Assembly (NCBI RefSeq): GCF_003383615.1
Contig: NZ_QNUL01000024.1
Coordinates: 38,931-102,930, forward strand
Source of the DNA: Dyadobacter luteus
Lineage (GTDB): Bacteria; Bacteroidota; Bacteroidia; Cytophagales; Spirosomataceae
Reading direction: 5' to 3'
DNA: 64,000 nt
Position 1 is the first letter of the stretch, and every line of letters begins with the position of its first letter. The notes beneath the pieces are model-generated. The model searched no databases and was not told where the DNA came from. It saw only the letters and a list, made by a program, of their open reading frames with translations. A program made the position numbers and the translations under genes. Of the stretch, positions 43,548 through 52,625 are shown piece after piece.

Positions 43548-43850
43548 TTATTGCTGTTCTCTCAGCAATTTTTCATATTCTCTTTTTGCCATATCTACCT
43601 CATTAGTATGCCCGTACGCCGACATATAATGAGAAACCAGACCAATCCCCCAACCTAACATCGGCCATACGGGCCATGGATAAGCACGGTGTCCCCAGTT
43701 GTCCCAATTGGTAAGAAAACTATTGCCGCTGGTGAGAAAATAAATCACCCACAAACCGCCGATCACCAATGAATAAGTGCGCAGGTGCATTTTGAAAGCA
43801 GCACGATGTTTGGCTTTTTTCCAAAGAAATTCATTTCGGGGAGTTTCCAT
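43548..43850 (-). CDS. Small 2TM-domain membrane protein
   Basis: The start at 43850 (METPRNEFLWKKAKHRAAFKMH) is chosen over the ATG at 43904 because the extra 18 residues lack any feature of the family. The 100-residue product has two helices, LRTYSLVIGGLWVIYFLTSG and the region of PWPVWPMLGWGIGLVSHYMSAY, with a charged tail EVDMAKREYEKLLREQQ. This matches the 2TM domain family, seen alone or fused to LytTR kinases in Bacteroidetes. No kinase adjoins it. Its role is unknown. Confidence 0.8.
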   Translation of the reverse strand: METPRNEFLWKKAKHRAAFKMHLRTYSLVIGGLWVIYFLTSGNSFLTNWDNWGHRAYPWPVWPMLGWGIGLVSHYMSAYGHTNEVDMAKREYEKLLREQQ

Positions 43851-44000
43851 TTTTATAATTGTTACAGATGAGTTAATGTCTGAATGTTGACAATCTCTTG
43901 CCAACGATTCAAAAGTAAAACAGGCTGATAAAACAAACTAAGCATTATGGATGGACGTACATATTAACCTGATGAAATTTCAGATTTATCGGATGAACCG

Positions 44001-44651
44001 TTACACCGGCCACTGCTCCAGCTTGTATGCACTATCCCAGAAAATATATTCCAATCTGGAAGCTGTAATATAAGCGTCTTTCATTTTTTGCCGCGTTGCT
44101 GAAGAAGCAGTTTCAGCAATACGATTGCAGATACTGAGCGCCTTTTCCACTGATGCTGCAAACTCTTCTCCGGCGTATGCATCAATCCAGTTTTGGTAAG
44201 CATTTGGCTTCGTCTGATTGGCATAAATATAATCACCCACCTTCTTGTAAATCCAGAAACATGGAAGCAATCCAGCTACCGCAACTTCAAAACTTTCGAA
44301 GGAACTCACCGATAACAGGTAATTGGTATAAGCGAAACAGCCCGGTGCTTTCACTCCATCATGGCTGATTTCATATTCTTTAAAATAACTGATATGCAAC
44401 GCCCGCTCTACCAAAATGGCATTTTGGGCAAATTCCAGAAAGTCCAGCAGATCCTGGCTACCTCCCGCCTTCGTACCCGCAGTGGCTAAAGCACGCGCAA
44501 AATCTGCCAGGTACAGCGAATCCTGATAAATATAGAATTTAAATTTTTCTACCGGTAAAATGCCAGTTTTCAGTTCCTGGTTAAAACTATGATTCTCTAT
44601 TTGATTGTAGATGGGCAAAGCTGCCTCCCAGAGTTCTTCTGTAAATTTCAT
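44001..44651 (-). CDS. tenA: TenA-family thiaminase II / aminopyrimidine hydrolase
   Basis: The 216-residue all-helical protein carries family residues: Asp44 in YQDSLYL, the active-site Cys131 in GLLPCFWIYKKVG, and the C-terminal EYIFWDSAY with the conserved Glu. TenA salvages the pyrimidine moiety by hydrolysing aminopyrimidines from degraded thiamine. It overlaps the thiD stop/start by 4 bp (ATGA), so it is last in the thiM-thiE-thiD-tenA operon under the TPP riboswitch. Confidence 0.95.
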   Translation of the reverse strand: MKFTEELWEAALPIYNQIENHSFNQELKTGILPVEKFKFYIYQDSLYLADFARALATAGTKAGGSQDLLDFLEFAQNAILVERALHISYFKEYEISHDGVKAPGCFAYTNYLLSVSSFESFEVAVAGLLPCFWIYKKVGDYIYANQTKPNAYQNWIDAYAGEEFAASVEKALSICNRIAETASSATRQKMKDAYITASRLEYIFWDSAYKLEQWPV

Positions 44652-45481
44652 GATCGTATTTGCATTTTAACAGGTGAATAGGAATGATTGAGCGGACCGG
44701 ATCCTTTTCCTGTAGTTATATTTTTCCCGGCCTCAATGGCTCCTGCGATGTAAATTCTGGCATGTTTCACAGCATTTTGGAGATCGTAACCCAATGCCCT
44801 ATAAGAGGCTATCGAGGCAGATAAGGTACAGCCCGTTCCGTGTACATTTTTACTTTCGATGTAATCACTTTGCAATGTGATAACCTCCTGTTGCTCCTGA
44901 GCGAGAACATCATACAAGACCGGACCGATAAGATGGCCACCCTTCAGCAGCACCGATTTACACCCACGGTCAAGCATCTGTTCACATGCTTCCTTCATTT
45001 CCTCTACAGATCTTATTTTTCTGCCGGTCAGAATTTCAGCCTCGTCTATATTCGGTGTGATGAGATCCACAATCGGGAACAATTCTGTCCAGAGTACTTC
45101 CACAGTTTCCTCCTGAATCAATTTCGCCCCACTTGTAGATACCATCACAGGATCAAAAACTACAAATGCCGGTTGGTATCTTTTTAAAACTGTAGCTACC
45201 ACTTTGGCTACTTCAATGGTGTTAATCATCCCGATCTTCACTGCGTCTACAGTAATATCTTCAAAAACCGCATCCAGTTGCTGTTCGAGAAATTCTGCCG
45301 GCACCGCATGTATTGCTTTCACACCAAGGGTATTCTGAGCAGTCAGCGCCGTAATAGCAGAGGTTCCATAAGCACCCAAAGCTGCTATGGTTTTAAGGTC
45401 AGCCTGTATTCCGGCACCTCCACCACTGTCAGAACCTGCAATGGTCAATACCGTGGGATATCTGTTCACTTCTGTAGTCAT
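44648..45481 (-). CDS. thiD: Hydroxymethylpyrimidine (phosphate) kinase
   Basis: The 277-residue ribokinase-fold protein has IAGSDSGGGAGIQADLKTIAALGAYG at the N-terminus. It has VFDPVMVSTSGAKL, TPNIDEAEILTG and the catalytic GTGCTLSASIASYRA near the end. It phosphorylates HMP and HMP-P to HMP-PP for thiamine synthesis. It overlaps tenA by 4 bp and follows thiE by 11 bp. Because no thiC is present in the window, the operon looks built for salvage. Confidence 0.96.
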   Translation of the reverse strand: MTTEVNRYPTVLTIAGSDSGGGAGIQADLKTIAALGAYGTSAITALTAQNTLGVKAIHAVPAEFLEQQLDAVFEDITVDAVKIGMINTIEVAKVVATVLKRYQPAFVVFDPVMVSTSGAKLIQEETVEVLWTELFPIVDLITPNIDEAEILTGRKIRSVEEMKEACEQMLDRGCKSVLLKGGHLIGPVLYDVLAQEQQEVITLQSDYIESKNVHGTGCTLSASIASYRALGYDLQNAVKHARIYIAGAIEAGKNITTGKGSGPLNHSYSPVKMQIRS

Positions 45482-45492
45482 GTTTTAGAATA

Positions 45493-46137
45493 TTAAGATT
45501 GAACGCCTGCGACAATGCGCGCCCGCAGATTTTGGGCCGCTTCGTAGGGAGAAGGTGCGCTGCATATAGCAGAAATAACTGCAATCCCTTTGGCACCGTT
45601 GGTGATCGCCTGCTTTGTGTTGGTTTCACTCAAACCACCTATCACAACCACAGGGTGATGTGTATTGTCGCGCATCCAACGCAGGCCACTCATGCCCCAG
45701 GGCGACTCGGTGTCGGTTTTTGAAGGAGTAGAAAATAGCGGGCTCGCTGCTATATAGGATACATTCCAGTCCTCTGCCTCCTGTACCTGCCATTTACTTT
45801 CTACTGATAAACCAGTAATTTTTTCCGGCGGCAATAAATTTTTCAAAATGGCAAATGGCATATCACTTTGCCCGACGTGTACACCCGCTGCATCAATAGC
45901 CAGAGCCACATCGACCCTGTCGTTGATGATCAGAGGAACTCCATACATATCAAGAAGATCTTTCAGCCTTTTGCCTTTTTCAATAAATGCTCTCGTCCCT
46001 AATTCCTTTTCTCTGAGCTGTACCATGGTTACGCCACCTTTTACGGCTTCTTCCACAACCCAGAAGAAATCTCTTCCCAAACATGCCTTTTCGTCTGTGA
46101 CCAGATACAATTGTATGTGTTTTTCGATTTCCATCAC
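45493..46137 (-). CDS. thiE: Thiamine-phosphate synthase
   Basis: The 214-residue TIM-barrel protein has the ordered family motifs QLREKELGTRAFIEKGKRLK, LIINDRVDVALAIDAAGVHVGQSD, SVESKWQVQEAEDWNVSYIA and the phosphate loop VVIGGLSETNTKQAITNGAKGIAV. It joins HMP-PP and HET-P to thiamine phosphate. Start MMEIEKHIQLYLVTDE at 46137 overlaps the thiM stop by 4 bp. Confidence 0.96.
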   Translation of the reverse strand: MMEIEKHIQLYLVTDEKACLGRDFFWVVEEAVKGGVTMVQLREKELGTRAFIEKGKRLKDLLDMYGVPLIINDRVDVALAIDAAGVHVGQSDMPFAILKNLLPPEKITGLSVESKWQVQEAEDWNVSYIAASPLFSTPSKTDTESPWGMSGLRWMRDNTHHPVVVIGGLSETNTKQAITNGAKGIAVISAICSAPSPYEAAQNLRARIVAGVQS

Positions 46138-46925
46138 TGCCTGATTTTTGCCAGTTGATTTAGTTTTTCATCATTAATCTCAGCCAGGGCATCCAGGAAG
46201 AAGGTCTGAAAAGATCCGGGTAATTGCGCTTTTTCGTAAGCAATTTCACCGCATACTCCCATCGTGGCAGCAGCCCCGATAGCAGCGACAAAAGCATCCT
46301 GATTAGCAGCAGCAAATGCTCCGGCTATTGCAGATGCCGAACAGCCCATTCCCGTAATACGGGTCATAAGAGGCACACCATTATCTACAAAAGCCACATC
46401 TGAACCACTGACTATTACATCAGTTGCTCCGCTCACGCTCACAACCGAGCCATATTTCTTACTCAATTCCCTGGCAGCTTCCAGACTATCCGCTGAGCTG
46501 GCAGTACTGTCGACACCTTTCGTTTTGATGTTTGAACCAGCCAAAGCCAATATTTCGGAAGCATTTCCACGAATAATAGAAGGACTTGCAGTTTCCAGTA
46601 ATTCCGTCAGAACCTGATTCCTGTACGAAGTAGCTCCTGCTCCCACCGGATCCAGAATAATAGGTTTGCCCAATTCCACTGCTTTTTTCATTGCAAGTTT
46701 CATCCCTTCCACCCACTGAGGGGCAAGGGTACCAATATTAACCACCAGTGCACCGGCGATAGCAACCATTTCCTCAACTTCTTCAACGGCATGTGCCATG
46801 ACGGGCGATGCCCCAACGGCCAGTAAAGCGTTGGCTGTAAAATTCATTACAACGAAATTCGTTATATTGTGCACAAGCGGGACCTGTGTTTGTACTGAGG
46901 CTAGTGCTTTTCCTGGTTTTTCCAT
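46134..46925 (-). CDS. thiM: Hydroxyethylthiazole kinase
   Basis: The 263-residue ribokinase-like protein carries VPLVHNITNFVVMNFTANALLAVGASPVM, KPIILDPVGAGATSYRN and the catalytic ITGMGCSASAIAGAFAA. It phosphorylates hydroxyethylthiazole salvaged from thiamine breakdown. It is first in the operon, about 95 bp downstream of the TPP riboswitch aptamer. With thiE, thiD and tenA it gives a complete pyrimidine and thiazole salvage set. Confidence 0.96.
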   Translation of the reverse strand: MEKPGKALASVQTQVPLVHNITNFVVMNFTANALLAVGASPVMAHAVEEVEEMVAIAGALVVNIGTLAPQWVEGMKLAMKKAVELGKPIILDPVGAGATSYRNQVLTELLETASPSIIRGNASEILALAGSNIKTKGVDSTASSADSLEAARELSKKYGSVVSVSGATDVIVSGSDVAFVDNGVPLMTRITGMGCSASAIAGAFAAANQDAFVAAIGAAATMGVCGEIAYEKAQLPGSFQTFFLDALAEINDEKLNQLAKIRQ

Positions 46926-46993
46926 AATCTTGTTATTGTGAGTTAGACAAACAGAATGGGCTAATACCGGGAGGAGCCGAAAAACGGATAAAA

Positions 46994-47011
46994 AAGATCA
47001 TTCAGGATCTT
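46994..47011 (-). terminator. Candidate riboswitch terminator upstream of thiM
   Basis: On the minus strand AAGATC-CTGAAT-GATCTT is followed by TTTT (complement of AAAAA at 46991-46995), between the TPP aptamer and thiM. The stem is only 6 bp, so it could be the expression platform of a transcription-attenuating switch, but it is weak. A CTCCTCC stretch further down could alternatively mask a ribosome site. Confidence 0.5.
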
Positions 47012-47019
47012 CAAGCGCT

Positions 47020-47092
47020 TTTTCCTACGACAGCCTCAACTGTATCAGGTTCGAAGGGTATAAATCTCAGTCCGTAAATAGGACACCCCTAA
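47020..47092 (-). ncRNA. TPP riboswitch aptamer (THI element)
   Basis: On the minus strand the order is AGGGGTGTCC, then GGACTGAGAT, ATACCCTTCGAACCTGATAC and GGCTGTCGTAGGAAA. These are the conserved P1/P3 5' side, CUGAGA pyrimidine-binding loop, ACCCUUNGAACCUGAU core and CGUAGGGAA-like 3' end of the THI box. It senses thiamine diphosphate and represses the thi operon. Confidence 0.95.
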
Positions 47093-47116
47093 AGCCATTC
47101 TTAACTGCGAAAGTAG

Positions 47117-47124
47117 TAGTTTTG
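47117..47124 (+). promoter_or_regulatory. Bacteroidetes-type -7 box (TAGTTTTG) upstream of HAD gene
   Basis: TAGTTTTG fits TAnnTTTG. A -33 TTG is not clear. If used, transcription would begin near 47130, which excludes the ATG at 47122 and supports the start of the phosphatase at 47212. Confidence 0.35.
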
Positions 47125-47211
47125 ACTATAATTAAAAAGCTGGCTAAAAGCTTCGGAATAATCATTATTCCTCTTTTACCAGCCTTATTTTTAAATCTCA
47201 AACCAGTATTG

Positions 47212-47892
47212 ATGCAAAATATTAAAGCGGCAATTTTTGATATGGACGGTCTGCTTATAGACTCCGAGCCGATATGGGCGGATGCAGCCCGTGAGGTAAT
47301 GCAAAAGGTAAATTTCGAACTGACACATGCTCTGAAATTACAGACAACCGGTCTGTCAATAAAACTTTTTCTTGAATTCTGTTACAAGATTCAACCATGG
47401 AATACGCCTACCTTTGAAGAACTGGAACAGGAAATTCTTGAACATGCGCACAAAAATATATTAGCCAATGCGGTGGCGATGCCTGGTGCAATTGAAATCA
47501 TAAAAAATCTGAAAGCAAGTGGATTACGCCTTGCAGTGGCATCTGCTTCGCATATGGAGCTGATAGAAGGAGTATTGAAAAGACTGAAAATCATAGATTA
47601 TTTCGAATTGTGGCATTCAGGAGAACTGGAAGAATTCACCAAACCACACCCTGCCGTATACCTTACCACAGCTGCCAAACTCGGACTAACGCCTGAAGAA
47701 TGTATTGCTTTTGAAGATTCCCACGCTGGTCTGCGGTCTGCGCATGCTGCCGGAATGATTACCATATCCGTACCGGCTATGGAGGTGTATGAGCATCCGA
47801 AATTTGACCTGGCACATTACAAAATCCCCTCGCTGAATCACTACATTTTTGAAGAAATGTGCGGGCAGCCTGTTAGCATCATCAACGAATAA
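47212..47892 (+). CDS. HAD-superfamily phosphatase, HxpB/beta-phosphoglucomutase-like
   Basis: The start is the internal ATG at 47212 (MQNIKAAIFDMDGLLIDSEPIW), where the family begins; the ATG at 47122 would add a hydrophobic 30-residue leader not seen in relatives. The 226-residue product has motif I DMDGLLIDSEP, motif II VASAS, motif III Lys in TKPHPAVY and motif IV FEDSHAG. The wording DSEPIWADA and GLSIKLF resembles hexitol/2-deoxyglucose-6-phosphate phosphatases. The exact sugar phosphate is unknown. It is followed after 14 bp by the histidine kinase, probably in one unit. Confidence 0.88.
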   Translation: MQNIKAAIFDMDGLLIDSEPIWADAAREVMQKVNFELTHALKLQTTGLSIKLFLEFCYKIQPWNTPTFEELEQEILEHAHKNILANAVAMPGAIEIIKNLKASGLRLAVASASHMELIEGVLKRLKIIDYFELWHSGELEEFTKPHPAVYLTTAAKLGLTPEECIAFEDSHAGLRSAHAAGMITISVPAMEVYEHPKFDLAHYKIPSLNHYIFEEMCGQPVSIINE

Positions 47893-47906
47893 GAGGCACA
47901 AAATAA

Positions 47907-49247
47907 ATGATCGGACTACGACACTTCAGTTTCGTGATAGGAATAAGGATCATCCTGATCATTATAAGTGTGCTTGTTATTTTGTGGCTTGGTTCGTTAC
48001 AGACCAACGTAGTCCTGATCTATATTCTGGGTGGTATATTTATCATCGTGCAGGGCTCACTGCTGTATCGTTATGTGACTAATGTCAACCGAAAACTAAC
48101 CTATTTTCTGGAATCTGTCCGGTATTCCGACTTTACGATCAATTTCCGCCACGACAACAAAATGGGTCGTACATTTCAGGAACTCAATCAGCAGTTCAAT
48201 GAAGTACTGGACGCATTCCGCCAGGCAAGGGCAGAAAAAGAAGCGAATCTGCAATACCTGAACACCATCGTACAACATATCGGTACGGGACTGATTACCT
48301 TCGACAGTTCCGGCCAGGTGAGCCTGATCAACAATGCCGCTCTGCGCATGCTAGGCATTTACCGGCTTCACCAGCTGAGCGAATTAAGGGACAAACACCC
48401 CCGACTTTATGAGCTGCTGTCTAATCTTGACTCGGGCGTAAGAGAATTGTACCGTACCCCTTCCGACCAGCCACTTGCGCTACAGGGTGCTTCCATTCAG
48501 ATGCGCGGCAAATGGGTGCGTATTGTGGTTCTTCAAAATATCCAGACAGAACTTCAGCAACAGGAGGTGGAATCCTGGCAAAACCTGACGCGCGTACTCC
48601 GGCACGAGATTATGAATTCAATGACCCCCATCGTATCACTTGTAGGTACGATGAGAATGATTGTAAATGAGGACATTGAACGAGCTACATCTGATCAGGA
48701 AGCTGTTAATGATTTGAAAGAGGCCCTGCAAACGCTGGAGAAAAGAAGCAAGGGCATGATGCAGTTTGTGAATGCATACCGAGACTTTACTACATTGCCA
48801 AAACCGGTATTTGCAATTGTAAATGTTGCCGAACTTTTACAGGAAGTAATTCAGCTACTGCAAACCGACCTGATGGCATCTGGTGTGTTATGGAAGCTCT
48901 CTGTGAAACCGGAAAACCTGACCTTCAAAGTAGATACAGGACAAATTCAGCAGGTATTGATTAATCTCATCAAAAATGCGTCCGAATCATTTTCCTCTCA
49001 AACCGACCGGCTGATTACGATCAACGGCTATCAGTCTGAGAATCTCACAATAATTGAAGTAAAAGATAACGGTGACGGTATTGAGCCTGAGGCCATCGAA
49101 AATATATTCATACCTTTCTACACCACCAAGAAAACAGGATCCGGAATCGGGCTCAGCTTATCGAGACAAATACTACAACAACATAATGGTCAGCTTAATG
49201 TATCGTCGGAAGCAGGCAAGGGAACCATATTTACATTGATGATTTAG
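47907..49247 (+). CDS. NtrB-like membrane-bound sensor histidine kinase
   Basis: The 446-residue protein has two helices (about 13-29 and 34-55), a HAMP-like linker and a PAS-type domain (about 112-165, IGTGLITFDSSGQVSLINNAAL). The H-box is LTRVLRHEIMNSMTP with His233. The ATPase has N-box NLIKNASE (353-360), G1 DNGDGIEPE and G2 GSGIGLSLS. HEIMN and the single-domain ATPase layout are those of kinases that pair with NtrC-type regulators in Bacteroidetes. The regulator at 37949 is an orphan, so this kinase is its likely partner although about 8.6 kb of unrelated genes separate them. Confidence 0.92.
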   Translation: MIGLRHFSFVIGIRIILIIISVLVILWLGSLQTNVVLIYILGGIFIIVQGSLLYRYVTNVNRKLTYFLESVRYSDFTINFRHDNKMGRTFQELNQQFNEVLDAFRQARAEKEANLQYLNTIVQHIGTGLITFDSSGQVSLINNAALRMLGIYRLHQLSELRDKHPRLYELLSNLDSGVRELYRTPSDQPLALQGASIQMRGKWVRIVVLQNIQTELQQQEVESWQNLTRVLRHEIMNSMTPIVSLVGTMRMIVNEDIERATSDQEAVNDLKEALQTLEKRSKGMMQFVNAYRDFTTLPKPVFAIVNVAELLQEVIQLLQTDLMASGVLWKLSVKPENLTFKVDTGQIQQVLINLIKNASESFSSQTDRLITINGYQSENLTIIEVKDNGDGIEPEAIENIFIPFYTTKKTGSGIGLSLSRQILQQHNGQLNVSSEAGKGTIFTLMI

Positions 49248-49318
49248 AATATTTCAATATCGCTGTGAAGTGTTGCAACCATTTCTTTCTTTTTCATGTC
49301 ATGCAAACAAACGACAAA

Positions 49319-49762
49319 ATGATGAAAGCACTGATATTGAGTTCACTGGTCGCCGTCATGGCTTGCCAAAGTAGCGGAATTGAGAAAAAATTATCAGACA
49401 TACATCTGAAAGAAACGGTTTCTATAAATGATGTTCCGAAGTCTTCTCTCACATTTTTCGATGTAAACGATAGCCGTTGTCCCGAAGGAGTGAATTGTAT
49501 ATGGGCAGGAAACGCAACGGTGGACCTCCTCTTAGAAGGTGTAAACACAGAAGGTAAATTAACTGAACATATCAATATGTGTCTTGGCGATTGCCGCTCA
49601 CAATATGGAACAGGCTCTTTCCGGCAAGCCGATACGCTCGACCATGAATTTGCAGGCCAGAAATACAGGTTCATTCTTGAAAATGTAAATCCGCACAAAA
49701 TAGCTGACAGCACTTTCACCAAGGAAAAATATTCCATCTCTTTAAAAATTGAGAAGAGATAA
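49319..49762 (+). CDS. Putative lipoprotein of unknown function
   Basis: The start at 49319 (MMKALILSSLVAVMAC) gives a lipobox with Cys16; the ATG at 49265 would add 18 residues. The 147-residue product has a conserved-looking VNDSRCPEGVNCIWAGNATVDLLLEG and a second Cys pair in NMCLGDCRSQYG, suggesting two disulfides or metal binding. Small beta-rich lipoproteins with the CPxGxxCxWAG pattern are widespread in Bacteroidetes, but the function is unknown. It lies 71 bp after the kinase and could share its transcript. Confidence 0.78.
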   Translation: MMKALILSSLVAVMACQSSGIEKKLSDIHLKETVSINDVPKSSLTFFDVNDSRCPEGVNCIWAGNATVDLLLEGVNTEGKLTEHINMCLGDCRSQYGTGSFRQADTLDHEFAGQKYRFILENVNPHKIADSTFTKEKYSISLKIEKR

Positions 49763-49770
49763 AAGCAAAA

Positions 49771-49808
49771 AAAGGGCAAAGGCCGGTTCACCAGCACTTT
49801 GCCCTTTT
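49771..49808. terminator. Bidirectional intrinsic terminator
   Basis: AAAGGGCAAAG (49771-49781) pairs with CTTTGCCCTTT (49797-49807), with an A-run before and TTTT after. It separates the convergent lipoprotein and amino-acid permease genes. Confidence 0.85.
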
Positions 49809-49826
49809 CCCTTCTTCAATGAAATC

Positions 49827-51518
49827 CTAATTCCCTGCCAGCTTACTTTTCTTGTATCCGTAACTGAAATAGATCACCAGACCTATTGCCAGCCAGATCA
49901 CGAATATAAACCAGTTGGATGCCCCAAGTTCTGTCATCAGATACAGATTGGTGAGAATACCCATGACAGGCAAAAACGAGAAGTTGTATTTAAAACTCAT
50001 CACAGAAAGGACCAACCAGGTAATCCAGAATATGATGGTTAGTAATTTGTGCTCAAAAATCTCAGCCACCGACAAAGCTTGCCACTCAGCAACTACTTCT
50101 TGTCCATAAAATACCAAACCCAAAATAGCAGCAACAAAGCCGAAACCAACAATGAACTTACCATTGATATAGGGTACTCTGAATTTTGATCTTGCTGAAA
50201 TTCCTGTGTGATCCAGATAAAGAACACCACCACATACAAGGATAAAAGCAAAGAAAGTCCCTACACTTGTAAGGTCAACGAAAAAGTCCATCTTGAAAAA
50301 CAACGCCGGAATCCCTACTACCAGCCCTGTTACAATTGTTGCGAATGAAGGAGTCTGATATTTCGGGTGAATGGTTGCAAATTTCTTCCAAAGCAATCCG
50401 TCACGGCTCATTGTCATCCAGATACGCGGCTGCCCCAACTGATATACCAGCAAAGCACTGGTAATAGCAATCACTGAACTCACGGAAATAATCCCGGCCA
50501 TAAAATCCAGCCCGTTTTTCTGGAATACAAACGCCAACGGATCACTCACTTTTAATTCTTTATAATTGACCATCCCTGTAAGTACAAGCGTGATTAACAC
50601 ATACAATACGGTGCAGATAATCAAACAATAGATCATTGCCTTGGGCATATCCTGTTGCGGATTTTTACATTCCTCAGCTGTGGTAGATATGGAATCAAAA
50701 CCGATAAAGGCAAAAAATACTGCAGCAACTCCGCTTAAAACGCCCTTCATCCCGTTAGGTGCAAATGGCGTCCAGTTATCAGGCTTTACATAAAAAGCAC
50801 CGGCGAAAATCACCAGAAGTACCACTCCTATTTTCAGGATAACCATAATATTGCTAGCCGTACGCGATTCTCTGATCCCTACATAAACCAATGCAGTAAC
50901 CAAAAGAGTGACCAATCCGGCAGGTAGATTCATCAGTATAGATATATCGCCGATTTTAGGAGCAGTTGCATAAGCATTGGCAGCCATTTGCTCGTAAGTA
51001 CTGAGAGATGCTATGCCCGAAGCCTGCATTTTCTCAAAAGCCTCACTTGCAGCAGCCGGATTGACCGTCAACCATCCGGGAAGTGTGACTCCAAATCCCT
51101 TCAGCATACTCACAAAGTACTCAGACCAGGAAATGGCGACAACCATATTGGAAACGGCATATTCAAGAATAAGCGCCCAACCAATAATCCATGCAAACAA
51201 TTCTCCGAATGCTACATAGGCATACGTATAGGCACTACCCGAAACCGGAACCGTACTCGCAAACTGCGCATAGGAAAGCGCTGTGAACACGCAGGCAATG
51301 GCAGTAAAAATGAAGAGAAGCGAAACTGCCGGTCCGCCGTTGTAACTGGCCAGCCCTATTGTACTGAAAATACCTGCCCCAACAATCGCAGCGATACCCA
51401 ATGAAACCAGATCCCTTACGCCAAGGATACGCGCCAAACCACCATGCTCGCCATCATGCGCATCTTTTAAAATCTGATCAACTGTTTTTTTACGAAATAG
51501 AGAAGTGTTTTTTTCCAT
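49827..51518 (-). CDS. APC-family amino acid permease (cationic amino acid transporter type)
   Basis: The 563-residue protein has about 12-14 helices and the APC signature at the first helices (VSLGIAAIVGAGIFSTIG). It has VPVSGSAYTYAYVAFGELFAWIIGWALILEYA and FAFIGFDSISTTAEECKNPQQDMPKA. These match the CAT subgroup (YfnA-like). The extended loop at about 150-185 is longer than in the usual bacterial members. It imports amino acids by proton coupling; specificity cannot be read. It is monocistronic with a 266-bp gap upstream. Confidence 0.93.
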   Translation of the reverse strand: MEKNTSLFRKKTVDQILKDAHDGEHGGLARILGVRDLVSLGIAAIVGAGIFSTIGLASYNGGPAVSLLFIFTAIACVFTALSYAQFASTVPVSGSAYTYAYVAFGELFAWIIGWALILEYAVSNMVVAISWSEYFVSMLKGFGVTLPGWLTVNPAAASEAFEKMQASGIASLSTYEQMAANAYATAPKIGDISILMNLPAGLVTLLVTALVYVGIRESRTASNIMVILKIGVVLLVIFAGAFYVKPDNWTPFAPNGMKGVLSGVAAVFFAFIGFDSISTTAEECKNPQQDMPKAMIYCLIICTVLYVLITLVLTGMVNYKELKVSDPLAFVFQKNGLDFMAGIISVSSVIAITSALLVYQLGQPRIWMTMSRDGLLWKKFATIHPKYQTPSFATIVTGLVVGIPALFFKMDFFVDLTSVGTFFAFILVCGGVLYLDHTGISARSKFRVPYINGKFIVGFGFVAAILGLVFYGQEVVAEWQALSVAEIFEHKLLTIIFWITWLVLSVMSFKYNFSFLPVMGILTNLYLMTELGASNWFIFVIWLAIGLVIYFSYGYKKSKLAGN

Positions 51519-51784
51519 TCAGGATTAAAAGTTAGGTAAGCTCCGCTGTTGAATGCGGCTGCGAAAATAAGCATATTCTTCAATGATCAGGGTATCACTT
51601 CACAAGTTGTTTGAATATCAACATAATGTCAATATAAAATTTCAAATTCAACTATCAATATAATATTTTCTATCGACTATTTACACTTTCGCATACTTGT
51701 CACTTTTAGCATACTCTCGTTTCCGTAATCAGCTGTAAAAGTTTATATTTACAAAATCCTTATCCCCAACACTAACAGCCATTT

Positions 51785-52564
51785 ATGAAAAGTACTTTCT
51801 CTGCTATTCTCCTGTTTTTTACCAGTTTGAGCTTCGGGCAAACCATCACAACTTATACAACGGCTCAGGCACATTCTCATAATGATTACGAACAATTAAC
51901 TCCCTTTATAGCTGCCTATAAACAGCAATTCGGCTCCATTGAAGCTGATCTTTTTCTTATCAATGATTCATTGTATGCAGCTCATAACCGGGAAGATATC
52001 AAACCTGAAAAAACTTTTTCCAAGCTATACCTTAACCCGATACTTCAGGAGATCAAGAAAAATAACGGGCAAATCTATCCGCAAAAAGACCTTACTCTTC
52101 AGTTACTGATTGATCTGAAAACGCCTGCAGACGAAACGCTGGCTGCGCTTGTCAAAATTCTTAAACCTCACGAAGCTGTCCTGGCACCCAAAGGACCGGT
52201 AAAAATTGTGGTAAGCGGAAACACGCCTTCGCCCGAAGCTTTCGTCAAATATCCCACCTTTATTTTCTTCGATGGAAGACCCGAAATACAATATACCACT
52301 CAGCAACTGGCGCGTGTTGGACTGATCAGCCAGGCGTTTCAAAAGTATTCCAGATGGAACGGAGAAGGAGAGCTACCAGAAAAAGACAGAAAGGCACTTA
52401 CCAGAGTGATTGATCAGGTTCATAATCAGAACAAAAAAATCAGATTCTGGGCTACGCCCGATAACATCCATACCTGGAAAACGATGATGAATCTAAAAGT
52501 GGATTATCTCAATACTGACAAGGTCGTTCAAATGGGAGACTACCTGCGTACCGCTCCGCGATAG
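51785..52564 (+). CDS. Secreted PI-PLC/GDPD-like phosphodiesterase
   Basis: The 259-residue product has a signal peptide (MKSTFSAILLFFTSLSFGQ). A PLC-like TIM barrel starts with AHSHNDYEQLTPF (first catalytic His, then Asn-Asp), SIEADLFLINDSLYAAHNRED (Glu-x-Asp and second His), then LIDLKT and FWATPDNIHTWKTMMNLKVDYLNTD. This pattern fits the glycerophosphodiesterase-like proteins with HSHNDY. It would cleave phosphodiesters in the periplasm; the substrate is not established. It lies 61 bp before an ethanolamine-type permease, suggesting a link to phospholipid head-group use. Confidence 0.85.
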   Translation: MKSTFSAILLFFTSLSFGQTITTYTTAQAHSHNDYEQLTPFIAAYKQQFGSIEADLFLINDSLYAAHNREDIKPEKTFSKLYLNPILQEIKKNNGQIYPQKDLTLQLLIDLKTPADETLAALVKILKPHEAVLAPKGPVKIVVSGNTPSPEAFVKYPTFIFFDGRPEIQYTTQQLARVGLISQAFQKYSRWNGEGELPEKDRKALTRVIDQVHNQNKKIRFWATPDNIHTWKTMMNLKVDYLNTDKVVQMGDYLRTAPR

Positions 52565-52625
52565 GACGTTAAGCATCATTTTCAGTATTAGACTAGTATC
52601 GTAAACTCACTGTATTCCAGCTAAT

